Shown one piece after another: positions 1 through 10,965 of a stretch of 64,000 nucleotides of DNA (the first letter of the stretch is position 1; each line of letters opens with the position of its first letter). The notes beneath the pieces were generated by a model. It saw only the letters and a program-made list of their open reading frames with translations. It was not told the DNA's origin and did not search any database. The position numbers were made by a program, and so were the translations under genes. Origin of the DNA: Silurus meridionalis (taxonomy: Eukaryota; Chordata; Actinopteri; Siluriformes; Siluridae); contig NC_060885.1 in NCBI RefSeq assembly GCF_014805685.1, positions 33,801,632-33,865,631 of the forward strand, written 5' to 3'.

Positions 1-111
1 ACTCACTCCATGCTTGAGTGGTCGCTTCTCTTCTGTGCTCCAGGAGGTTTTTTTAAAACAGGCACTTGTTGACCTTCTCACTTTTATTGTCCATTAAAGT
101 TAGACGGTCGA

Positions 112-700
112 GTGATCGTCTGTGATCATCAATGATCGTCTGTGATCATCAGTGATCGTCTGTGATCATCAGTGATTGTCTGTGATCGCCTGTGATTGTC
201 TGTGATCATCAGTGATTGTCTGTGATAATCAGTGGTCATCAGTGGTCATCAGTGATCCTCTGTGATTGTCTGTGATCATCAGTGATCGTCTGTGATCATC
301 AGTGATTGTGATCGCCTGTGATCGTCTGTGATCATCAGTGATTGTGATCATCTGTGATTGTCTGTGATTGTCTGTGATCGCCTGTGATTGTCTGTGATCA
401 TCAGTGATTGTCTGTGATCATCAGTGGTCATCAGTGGTCATCAGAGATCCTCTGTGATCGTCTGTGATCATCAGTGATTGTCTGTGATCGCCTGTGATTG
501 TCTGTGATTGTCTGTGATCACCTGTGATTGTCTGTGATCACCTGTGATTGTCTGTGATCATCAGTGATTGTCTGTGATCATCAGTGATTGTGATTGTCTG
601 TGATCCTCTGTGATCGTCTTTGATCGTCTGTGATCATCTGTGATGATCTGTGATCGTCAGTGATCATCAGTGATCATCGGTAATCGTCTATGATCGTAGC
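112..700. repeat. 10/20-bp GATC-rich minisatellite
   Basis: A tandem array about 590 bp long. The basic unit is a decamer of the form TGTGATCRTC or AGTGATYRTC, usually paired into a 20-bp unit (TGATCATCAGTGATCGTCTG). Units differ by single transitions (C/T in the GATC core) and by occasional 6-8 bp deletions. The array is exceptionally dense in GATC and TGATCA. No coding function is supported. Confidence 0.9.
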
Positions 701-1297
701 AACCAACAAAATTCGAATAAACAGCCAAATAGAAAGGTTTTAAGGAGGAAAAAAGAAAAGTGATCATAAAATAGATCAATTTCACAATAAACAGGTCACT
801 CAACTGTGCCCACACTTAACAAATTTGTAACTTTCTAAACAGTCCTTTTGGGGAAAGTTTACCAAATTAGCTCAATTAGTTCTGAGCTCCGTGCCACCGA
901 ATGTTCAACATCTGTCCGATTGTGAGGTGATTTAATGCTCACACTCCTTTTTAAGTCATTCCACAGGTTTTTGGTAGGATATTAACTCGGGTTTAAATCT
1001 TCTTACTCTGAATCCATTCCTTTGTTTGTCATGTGGAGTTGACCGAGGGAAGGGTGTGTGCTCTAATCCCTGACCTTCCACTGCCTCTAGAGCGATTAAG
1101 TATGTTTCAAGAATGTTCTAGAGCATTTCTGAAACAATTATAATATAAATAATATATAAATAAAATAAATATAAAAATTAAATAGAACATGATTTTAATG
1201 CAGTACATGTTTTATTATTATTGATTAAATTGAGTAATTTATTAAATGGGCACAAATTAAATGGATTATATCAAATTAAATAAATGAAAAACTCTGG
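701..1297. other. AT-rich noncoding stretch
   Basis: No exon, RNA gene or clear element was recognised here. The stretch is AT-rich from 1135 to 1285 with short homopolymer runs. If the first coding exon of elovl5 lies before base 1, this is elovl5 intron sequence. Confidence 0.5.
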
Positions 1298-1500
1298 AAT
1301 TGTCAAGATTTTCCCTTTTCAAGAGAAATTCCTGAAGCTGTACATCAGATGCAAATGAATTCGTGTTCGCTAGACTCGCTAAAAACGTTGGCGATGGCAG
1401 GAAGTGGCTGCAATTTCACGCATACGCAAAAAACAATTTACAACACGCAACAAAACGTCCAGCGCGAGCAGCCGCAGTGACACTGCGCTTACTCTGGTTT
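1298..1500. repeat. dispersed repeat copy shared with 49815-49970
   Basis: Both ends match a second site in the window. The left block resembles CCTTTTAAGAGAAATTC followed by TGAAGCTG and ACAT. The right block resembles CAGTGACACTGCGCT followed by ACTC. Spacing is about 170 bp here and 140 bp at the other copy. Two copies with the same end blocks suggest a short interspersed element of unknown class. No transposase or tRNA promoter boxes were seen. Confidence 0.45.
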
Positions 1501-1635
1501 CCTTTTTATCCCCCTGACGTTGTGTATGTTTTAAATTTTAATAATAATAATTCTCATTAATTACGCTGCGTTTAAAGTGCGAGGCGGAGACTAAACAAAC
1601 CTGCGGTTCACCACTTAATACGTCCGTGAGGAAAC

Positions 1636-2130
1636 ATGGATTATAACTATGTTCTGCACGTAAAAAAGGATTGTAAATTCTTGTCAACCTCTGTCATATC
1701 TTGTGCTACATGTGATGTCATTTGTGACGGAGACATACGTCTGTCCACTGGAGACAAATCGAGTCGTTTATTTATAAACAGTACTGGAAATGATTCTGTA
1801 GTAAAAATAAAAACACTGCATGAGATCAGTCTGAAAACGTTTTCATTTCACGTGTTTATATTTCATGTGCACGTCCACAAGATGGTGGATCTTGTGCCTC
1901 GTTTCATGAAGACGCTTGTAGGACAGGGACGCCCAGTCTTATCTGTGTTGGTGCAGGTTTCTATTCCAAACAAGCACGAGCCACATCAGATTCTCCAGAT
2001 GTGCAAGCGGATAAATGTGCAGTCAGTTGTGATTTCTGATTTCTTCGGAATGAAAGAACACCCTCGTGGAAACCCTCACCCTCACCCCCTCCCTGTGGTG
2101 GAGCTTCAGAAATCCTGGATGCTGCAGTAA
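1636..2130 (+). CDS. unidentified 164-codon open reading frame (uncertain)
   Basis: An uninterrupted ATG-to-TAA frame of 164 codons with a good start context (GAAACATGG). It is preceded by moderately GC-rich sequence that could be a 5' UTR. The product is mixed-composition and not low complexity: cysteine-rich near residues 22-32, with a hydrophobic/aromatic stretch rich in His, Phe and Val around residues 65-82. I recognise no family, signal peptide or catalytic motif. It lies upstream of the first visible elovl5 exon, so it would be nested in an elovl5 intron if the missing first exon is further left. It could be a small single-exon gene, a processed relic, or chance. No convincing poly(A) signal follows closely. 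Confidence 0.3.
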   Translation: MDYNYVLHVKKDCKFLSTSVISCATCDVICDGDIRLSTGDKSSRLFINSTGNDSVVKIKTLHEISLKTFSFHVFIFHVHVHKMVDLVPRFMKTLVGQGRPVLSVLVQVSIPNKHEPHQILQMCKRINVQSVVISDFFGMKEHPRGNPHPHPLPVVELQKSWMLQ

Positions 2131-2374
2131 AACATTTAGAGGATTTCCTGTTTCATTGATAAGGTGAACAGCTCTGACACAAAAACAGCTGAACGTCTGG
2201 TTTTTAAAGGAACGTTTTCTACATGAGGAGGGATTTGGACTGTAATTAATATCAACAGCTACAACGTGCTCAGGAACACAATTCGCATGAACAGTTCTGC
2301 ATTTAAGCGTTCATCCCTGAACACCTCATTCACCAGGGAACTGTAATGAATGGACATTCAGTGTTGAGGATGAG

Positions 2375-2530
2375 GAATTGGTTCTCTTGAGTCTGGTTCT
2401 TCCTCATGACATCTCAGGGAGTTTTTCTTTGCTACTGTTCACTCATTAGGGATACATTTATACAGAACAAACTGATGGGCACTAAACTTATACATTCCAA
2501 CATAAACTATTTATCTCTGTAAAATGTCTT
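2375..2530 (-). repeat. fragment of teleost dispersed repeat (reverse copy)
   Basis: The segment containing TCTGGTTCTTCCTCATGACA and CTCAGGGAGTTTTTC is the reverse complement of the dispersed repeat seen at 20471-20700 and 29510-29725, which carries TGAGGAAGAAACCTTGAGAG. It is a truncated copy. The class is not certain; it is probably a nonautonomous DNA element or SINE-like sequence common in otophysan genomes. Confidence 0.5.
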
Positions 2531-2991
2531 TCATGTCCAAATGCTGGAGGACAAAATGTTATTCAACAGCATCTGTTTATTTCAGTGAAGCAAATGTAAA
2601 ATGCGTTTACTGATTTAAACATCGTTCAAGTTTTCCGTCATTGTGACGTAGACTGAACCAGATGTCTACAATGCCACATGTGGAATTAATCATATTCTAC
2701 AAAGTAGAAGATCAAACGTTTTTAAATGTTTCATTAGTTTACATTTAAATGCCTGTTAATGAAGTTTTAATTGATTTTATTTCCTTAACATTTACGTGTC
2801 AAGTCAAATCCTTTACATTGCTTCCTCTTCCTCTAAATGTTTCTTGTTCTTCAGGAACCTGGTGTGAAATACACGTATGCTGATGTCTAATGTAACGTGA
2901 TTTAATGCAGAAATTCATATTAGTTACAGGAACATGAAAGTAAATTTATAAAATGGAGCTTCAATTGCTTTTCCATTCCTGCACTTTCCAG

Positions 2992-5900
2992 ATCCTCGTG
3001 TGAGAGGCTGGTTACTCCTGGATAACTACCTGCCCACTCTGGCCTTCACCATCATATACCTCCTGATCGTGTGGATGGGGCCGAAGTACATGAGGAACAA
3101 GCAGCCGTTCTCCTGCAGGGGGATTTTAGTGGTGTATAATCTGGCGCTCACGCTTCTCTCCCTGTACATGTTTTATGAGGTGGGTCAAAGGCTTCATCTG
3201 ACGGATGTTTTTTTCAGGTGACTGATTTACGGTCGTTATAGAGATTTACAGGTGTATGGGTGCACTTTCTAAAAGAGAACGCTATAAAACGAAGAGAATA
3301 GACTATTGGGAATAAAAGGTATATTTTTGCCGATGAGTATGTATATCATTAAAAAAAACGCTGAGTCAGCGATTCTGAGCCCAGCAAAGCCACTGGTGTA
3401 TTAAATACTGTAAAAAAAAAAAAAAAGTAGCTTGTAAATTGTTGAACTTAAATACAGAAATAAGTAACTGAAATGGATTTAATAACAGAGAGTGAATTAT
3501 TAAGGTGTTGGTTCACTACCAGACTCCACAACTATGTCATTACAGTTTGGCTTTAAATTCACTCCATTCTGCCTGTTGTTCCTCTAAAGTGGATGCTGTT
3601 TAATGAAGTGCATGATCCAAAATCACTTAACGGTTTAACTGGCAGTGAAGACCATAGCAAATGATTTAACCATTCAGTTGGTCCTCCTGCCCTGTGGATG
3701 GTGGTGAGGGTTTTCCTGGAAGATTATAAGAAGGTTTCATCTTAGGATACATTTGTTTAGATTCTAAAGGATTAAATAAACACCAAAGCAAACTCCAGCA
3801 AATTCCTGCCCTGTATAACAGATCTACTGTTTTGATTTGGAGTTTGTCACCCGTCTGAATCCACATTGTACTCGAACCATTGTTCATTGTTTTCTTCTCA
3901 ACACTCCCGTGTCACATGGTTCTCGCAGCAGAAGTGAATCTGCAGAGATTGGGGGCAGTGAGTTGGCATGTGTGATGCCATGTTATGATCTTTGATCATT
4001 ACCTAATGGCTAAAGTCCACCTTAAGTCCAAGCCAACTGTCCAAGACAGCGCACAATAAAACTTTATGGAGATTTTTCACTTTATTTATTAATTTTTTTT
4101 CCTGTGCAATGTTTCATTTCTCTAACGAAGAGGTCGGTACAAACACATGGCTATAAAAGGCTAAAGGAAGTGTAGTAAGTCATTACTAAAGATTTAAAGC
4201 ACTTTTATACGTCGTTTTGGAAAAGGGCGTCTGCTAAATGCCGCAAATGTAAATGTAGTAAGTTCACAAATTCTACACTACACGAGTATGGGAATATTTA
4301 ATAAAAAATAAATAAAAATGCTGTGATATAATAATTTAGTTGTTCTTAGGAACCACCTGAATGTGTCCAAAATGAGCTCATATATTCCTGCTAATATTTT
4401 TGTAATTTCTTCTAGAACAATAATAAACCCATTAATACCCAGAACCCTGGAAGAAATGAAGGAGGGTGCTGTATTATAGCACGAGCTCCAGATGTACAAG
4501 TTCATCTAACAGATTAATTATCTTGGTGTATTTGGCTGATCTGCATATTTACTGGAGCTCGACCGATTTATCGATTTTGCTGATTAATCGTTACCGATAG
4601 TTGATTGCTGAAACTATTCGATATCGGTAAAAATCACTACCGATTTTCCGGCCCGCTGTTATTCCGAGAGCGGCCTCTAGGGGGAATCAGTGACGCCACG
4701 TGCTGTTTGTTTTTATACGCAAGACTTGGCGCGGCATAGAGATAATTTCATGTATGTAAATATACGTTTCCATGTAAATAAAAAACTCATTTGATTAATT
4801 CGTTATCTGGAACTACGATCCAACCTAGCTATCGTTAAAATCGGTCGACCTCTAATTAGATTTCCACAGACAGTCAGTTCATTGAACGAGCCTGTTTTTG
4901 GATTGTTAAAGTGTTTATACGCAGCTCTTTTCTTTCCTCTGCAGCTCGTGGCTGCTGTGTGGCAAGGCAGCTATAATTTCTTCTGCCAGGACACTCACAG
5001 CGGAGGAGCAGCTGACGACAGGGTAAAACATGTACACCACACCTTCAAATGTGATTTCTCCATTGTGTTTGGAATCCTGTGCTTCAGAAGTCTCTCCTCC
5101 AATCGCTCCTGAGACGTCGAGTTGCATAAAACCCTCATGTTGTGCAACGTTTGTGTGCCTGCCAGATTAATGACATCATTGGCTAGTCAAGCACAGTGCG
5201 ATGAACCTGAGTCAGAATCAGCAAACATGCCAAGCTTGTATAACACACACACACACACACACACACATACCTGTGTTACCTTGTTGGCAGCAGAAACAAG
5301 GTAATTATATCTTATTAAGCAACTTAAAATATTTCACCTGTCCTCACAAAGCCAGTGATTCATGGATCAGAGGTTTTTATAGCTTGAAGCTGTAACTGTA
5401 CCATACAACATTCACGTTCTGGGGTATTTTATAGTATTTGCTCACAACGTTTCACTATAGTTTAATAGAGAAGGTATTTAAGTAGTGTGTAATACTGAAG
5501 TACACAAACGCACACACGTTGGATTTGTGTTCATTGTTAAAAGTCACAACCTTCAGCTTTGTTAGTAAAAGTGTGAAGATAAGATTCTTTACTCGAGGCC
5601 CGTGCATATTTCTTCTGAAGATAAGCGGAAAAAGGAATATTGCATTAATCGTTTAAGAATTAGTCTTTATTGTACGAATCACCGTTAGTTTCACTGGCTC
5701 AAAAGTAATCACGACTGACACGCAGATAAATAATAGAGAATGTAGTCACATCTTTTTTTCCTCCCAAAGTCTACACTCAAGAATCACCTTCAGGAATGTA
5801 AATACAGAAGGTTTATCTCAAGAATGCACAGCACTGGTAAAGCTCAGGAACTGAAAGGCCAGATTAGATGACTGAGAAGTGTAGAGAAGGAAAGGAACAG

Positions 5901-6445
5901 CTTGTGATCCAAAGCAAACCAAGAGCACTGAAGAAATGTCTTTAAAAGACTGTCAGTCTTCTGATCTGAAACCTGAGCGTGATCTTTACTTCTTGAAGAC
6001 CAAACTGTGATGTTCAAAGGATTTAGATTGCAGGCAGACTGCATTCAAGTATAATCAAGCCAATAGAAATAATAGGACTAGGTTAAAAAAAAGCCTAATT
6101 GTGTATAAAAATGCAAAAAGAACAATGATTTGTTGGATGGTTTTGTTATTTACTGTTCACACCGTAATCACCAACGTCTCTGCAGATCATTCACGTGCTC
6201 TGGTGGTACTACTTCTCCAAGATCATCGAGTTTATGGACACCTTCTTCTTCATCCTGCGCAAAAACGACTACCAGATCACCTTCCTGCACATCTACCACC
6301 ACGCTACCATGGTGAACATCTGGTGGTTCGTCATGAACTGGGTGCCGTGTGGACATTGTGAGTGTCACTTAAAAAAATAATCCAAAGGAAAGTTCACCAA
6401 GGCAACACTTTCAGACTCCTGAAATAGGCACTGCATCGATCATTC

Positions 6446-6487
<42 letters not shown>

Positions 6488-6606
6488 CAGTAAGAGCTAC
6501 AACAGGTAATCTATCTCAGGAATTGGTCAACCTGGCTCGGAAAGCTCTAGGTCACATTATCTAATCAGTTGGTCTTTAAACTCGTTATCTCTAATACAGT
6601 CTTGCA

Positions 6607-6649
<43 letters not shown>

Positions 6650-8647
6650 CAGTCAAATTAAAATGTTATGTCAGCATATCCAGATGTTTGACACCTGACC
6701 CTTTACACCTATAAAAAACAGTACTAAATCACGAACATTAATAGGTACTAAATTAATAGGTATTTAATCATTTAAATTTATGCATGAATATAAATTATAA
6801 TAATTAAATATCGAGTAAAATAAAATACGCATTCAAACTGAAATGAAAAGTAAATAAATAAAAACGGTTACATAAACAGCATGTGGTGTCAGGGATTTTC
6901 CTCTAGAGGTCGCTCTCGTACTGTATAACGCAACCCGTAAAAATGATCAGTATGATTTTTTTGCTAATAGTCAACTTTTGGTGCAGATTATTCGGATTTT
7001 ACAGCATGTTTGTGGAGATTTGGGTTCATTCAGCCCAAGCATTGGTCAAGCATTGATTAATTCATCGATAGTAAGAACCTGGTCAGGGTTATTGTGGATT
7101 TAATGAGTCTGTTTAATTCTTGTTTTATGTTCGTGTCAAGTGAACCAATTTTGGATATTTATGAATACGTTTGCAAGTGAGGTTACAAAACAACCGACTC
7201 TCACACATGACCTAAAGGAATGCTTGCTGCTGAGGTTGAAGAACTGATAGAACCAGCTTTCACTTCTATGCTTGTATTAACACGGCCGTCTGACTTTCCT
7301 CCGGGAGACCAGTTAGAGTTTATTACACACTTTTAATAACAGGTTTAGGCCACGCCTACTTTTAATTTAATTAAGATTTTTTTTACTTCATGAACTGATT
7401 TTTTTTGTCACTTTTTTAAAGTCTAAACCGAATTTTTCTTCGTTTATCGACCTTAACGTTCTCTTTCGCTCTGGTTTCCGCAGCCTATTTCGGCGCCACC
7501 TTTAACAGCTTCATCCATGTGCTGATGTACTCTTATTACGGGCTCTCCGCCATTCCTGCCATGCGTCCATACCTCTGGTGGAAGAAGTATATAACGCAAG
7601 GACAGCTGGTGAGCTGCATTTCATTTCATCGCATATTTATAATTTTTCTCCATGTCACATGACCTTTGTTTTTTGTTTTTTTTTTAACCTGAGTTTTAAT
7701 AGATTTTACACTCATTTTGTTGATGTGATTCTTAACTGAATGCCACTTTTATCCAAAGTGATAGTAATATTATTCGGGTTTTGAAGTCTGGGACACACAA
7801 TTTCTTCAGACGTATGTAAAATATAAATGAAATACGGAATTGTGTTCTTGCTCTAACAGATCCAGTTCGTCCTGACCATGTTCCAGACGTCCTGCGCTGT
7901 GGTGTGGCCCTGCGGCTTCCCCAAAGGCTGGCTGTATTTCCAGATCAGTTATATGATCACGCTCATCATTTTCTTCCTAAACTTTTACATCCAGGTGAGA
8001 ATACATTTCACCATCATAAAGCATTTAAAGATTAAAGAAATGCATGTGTTCTGGGAATGCGTGTTTTTTCCAGTTTGGTCATCTCCATTAAATTCTATTA
8101 AATAGTCAACCATTAAAAAAAAACAGCTGGAAAGGATTAAATACAGTTTAATTTTTATAGCATTTATAGCTTTACATATTCAGCAACATCTGCCACAAAA
8201 AAAAATAAAAAACAGTGATTATGTAGAGTGTACAGGACGAGGCACCTGATCATCACATCTAGATGTTAATGTTGGACTTCCCAGTCCAGATTTATTCTCC
8301 CTGGTGCAGTTACGTAAAGCTACAGCAGATACATTCTAGAAAATTCTGTGCTTCCAATTTTAATTAGAGGATAAATTACATAAGGGTGTGACGGCCAGGT
8401 GTCCACATACTTTTGAGGATATAGTATCCATCTTGAAGGACCTGGTGTTATCAGTGCATTAGTGTAGAGTCCTGAACCTGCACCCAGATCAAGTTGTTCT
8501 TTTTTCTCTGTACATCAGACGTATAAGAAGCACGGAGCCGGGAAGAGAAAGGACCACAGACATCATGCGGTCAAATCGGCGAACGGCCATTCGAACGGCG
8601 TGACTCATACAGAAACAGTCACGCGCAGGAAGCTGAGGGCAGACTGA
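2992..8647 (+). CDS. elovl5: elongation of very long chain fatty acids protein 5 (5' end missing)
   Basis: An ER-membrane 3-ketoacyl-CoA synthase that condenses malonyl-CoA with C18/C20 polyunsaturated acyl-CoAs in LC-PUFA synthesis. Coding exons: 2992-3179, 4945-5022, 6186-6357, 7484-7608, 7860-7994, 8519-8647. All have GT/AG borders and matching phases, giving 274 codons plus a split Asp codon at the left edge. Diagnostic ELOVL5 features are the exon 2 sequence beginning [13 protein letters not shown], the histidine box HIYHH at 6288-6302, the PCGH and [20 protein letters not shown] stretch, several hydrophobic membrane spans, and a basic C-terminus ending KLRAD, consistent with ER retrieval. 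Family length is about 290-294 aa, so only the N-terminal ~18-20 residues are absent. No such exon was seen between 1 and 2991; I infer it lies upstream. The paralogue elovl2 is less likely given these stretches and the C-terminus. Confidence 0.95.
4195..4258 (+). repeat. 3' tail of a tRNA-derived SINE
   Basis: The block GGGCGTCTGCTAAATGCCGC followed by the repeated AAATGTAAATGTA tail is the typical 3' end of teleost tRNA-derived SINEs. The head with A and B boxes is absent, so this is a 5'-truncated insertion in elovl5 intron 2. Confidence 0.5.
4554..4855. mobile_element. palindromic MITE, GAGGTCGACCGAT family, copy 1
   Basis: Terminal inverted repeats are visible: GAGCTCGACCGATTTATCG at the left and the complement AAATCGGTCGACCTC at the right. 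The element is about 300 bp. The ends contain further ATCGGT/ACCGAT palindromes and the middle carries a GCGGCCTCTAGGGGG block. It has no coding capacity, so it is a nonautonomous DNA transposon; a hAT or similar origin is possible but not shown. It sits in elovl5 intron 2. Related copies are at 6690-7060, 34953-35361, 37310-37625 and 38192-38911. Confidence 0.75.
5244..5270. repeat. (CA)n microsatellite
   Basis: A dinucleotide tract in elovl5 intron 3, too short and simple to carry other information. Confidence 0.85.
6450..6645. repeat. paired (GT)n and (AC)n microsatellites
   Basis: A GT tract at 6450-6486 and an AC tract at 6608-6645 lie about 120 bp apart in opposite sense in elovl5 intron 4. 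On one strand they are complementary and could pair as a stem in pre-mRNA. No gene is present. Confidence 0.8.
6690..7060. mobile_element. degraded copy of the palindromic MITE family
   Basis: The internal block around 6878-6935 (CAGCATGTGGTGTCAGGGAT, then CCTCTAGAGGTCGCTCT) matches the internal blocks of the copies at 4554 and 37310. The terminal repeats are too decayed to place exactly, so the ends are approximate. Confidence 0.45.
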
Positions 8648-10965
8648 GGACTCGTCCTTGGACCCGGTTCCTCTACCTCCCTGTAGCACTTCTGTGAACG
8701 TCTGGAAAGACCTTCCCCAATCTAAACACTGCAGAGAGAGAGAGAGAGGAGAAGAGAAAATCAAAGTTAAATCCATATTAATCTTCAACAAGGTCGTAAC
8801 TTTAGGTAAAATAGAGCGTAGATTGAAAAGGATCTGAGTTCCGTGGAAACTCGTAGAGAAATTGATTGCGTTGTATGTGTGAGGGTCTGGAAAACCCCGG
8901 GACATACTGTACATGGGTTTTTTACGGTTATGTTCATTATATATCTTTTTTTTTTTCTTTTCTAAAATCTGAAGGGTTTTTTCACGGCCCCCACACATAT
9001 TAACTTCACTGTTCCACAAGATGAGATGATTCTTTAATATAGAAGCCAAAAATTCTCATTAAAATAAGACCTTCAATTTTCAAAACAGTCGAAAACAGAA
9101 TTTAGTAAATACCAGAGCATTATCTACAGTGTTTGGTTTTTTTGTTTGTTTGTTTGTTTTTTGTGGGGTCCAAAATTTTTTTTTTTTTCTTATTAGTGTA
9201 CATGTTCTATTTTTTTTTTTAATTTAATGACTGCATTCACCTGAGTTACAAATATTAACATGGATTTCCTGTATAAGTTTTGCTCTAATTACAGTGTATT
9301 TGAGTCGAATAGACGCGCTGTAAATCCACGCTGATCGGTGTTTTATCGGATCCATGAAAATCCAAACACCAAGAAACACCTGAAAATCTTTAACATTAAA
9401 TGACTTTACCGTGTTTATTATTTTTATCAAATGAATATTTTATTGCTTTCATAATATCAGAGCCACAACAGGTCCGAGTAAAACTTGGGAATAAGTAGAT
9501 GTGAAATATTCAGTTCTCAACAAGCAGTTTTACAAAATTAAATACAAAAATCTTTACTACTTAAATATATTTAACGATTTGACGTGAGCAAACCGTGAAG
9601 ATTCCCCTGACCAGAAAATGAAACTATCACAGATCCAGTTTATACCTCATTATGTGTTGAACCTCGAAAAGCTCTGTGCATCGTTCCTGCTCTTCAGCAT
9701 CATGTCGCTATTGTAAAGTGTACTGTACTGTATCATCTCCACTTACGTATAAATCCGTGAACACACCCAGTTCCTGAGCAGGTAGGAGCTTAAAGACTAG
9801 TTGCTATAAAAAACAAGTCCAGGATGCGCTCCAAATAATCAACCAATCCCAGTGTGTCAAATCATCACACGATAAAATCCTGCTAATTGAGTGATCCGTG
9901 TATGTAGAACGAACGTTGGTGAGACTTCTGCAAATCATCAAAGTTGCTTCCAGTTAAATATGGAGTTAGAAAAGTGCAGGATCTTGAGTTTTGTTCATTT
10001 TGATGATTCTTGAATATACTGTACATCTAGTTGTCAGCGCATGAAGTCAGTCTGGTTTCACTTAAACACCTGAGATTAAAGCGACTACGTGAACTTTACC
10101 TTCAGTAGCACTTTAGATTATAATGAAACTCTGACTCTCTCACCATTCTAGCAATCATGTCCAGTGTATAAACTAATTTAGTAAAGTAATTGTAATGTAC
10201 TATTGGGTATCAGCATTCTGTGACAAGCCCGCCCTCTAGTGGTGACTCATATAGTGATGTATTGAAGCTAATAGTTCAAAGTAAGAACAATGTGAGCTAG
10301 CACGAGCTAGCTCAATCATCTGCCAGCATACACAACAGTAATAATGTTTTATGTGCACAATGAGTGTTATAGCGCCATCTAGAAACCACAAAGAGCAACA
10401 GTAATGTGCGTCACTACAACATGTGCTGTGCATCGTCTAATTATGTGCCTATAATAATCAAATGGAGTTCAGCTTCTACTGCACCATTTATACTAAACAA
10501 TGACTTAGATACTCCTGTAGATCTGCTCCTTTATGATTCCTGTGGGTTTGGTGCTTCATTCAATTGAAGCATTCGTGTCAGCGCACACTATGCTAATTAG
10601 GAATTAATGCTATGCTAGGAAAAATAAAGTGGTCAGCGAGTGAGTTTTGATGACTGTACACTTTTTTCCCCACGTGCCACTACCAATAGAATCTCTTACC
10701 CTTATAAAACACTAACATCGTTTTTAAACTAGCATTTTCTCTGTGCTTTGTGTTTCTTTATTCGATACAGGGTTCATTATCATAACTATATATAATAAAG
10801 ACGTTCGGATCTGTTGGATTCGAAGCTCGTAAATGTTGCACAGAAGCGAAGTAAAAATGTGTCCTCGTATGATTTTAACACATTTTCTGAAACCTGTGAT
10901 GCAGGAAAGTGTAGAAACGACTGTATAGCACGATTAAAATAAAGGCCGTAGTGTTTATCCTGACT
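8648..10965 (+). other. probable elovl5 3' UTR with poly(A) signal
   Basis: From the elovl5 stop codon to the AATAAA at 10938-10943 there is no competing gene on the plus strand. The sequence is AT-rich with poly-T runs near 9137-9220. A length near 2.3 kb is plausible for an elovl5 3' UTR. Transcript data are absent, so an earlier cleavage site (for example after AATAAA near 10625) cannot be excluded. Confidence 0.5.

Noticed and set aside
8489..9049. 186-codon minus-strand ORF overlapping the end of elovl5
   Set aside because: It is antisense to the last elovl5 coding exon and its 3' UTR, with no recognisable protein.
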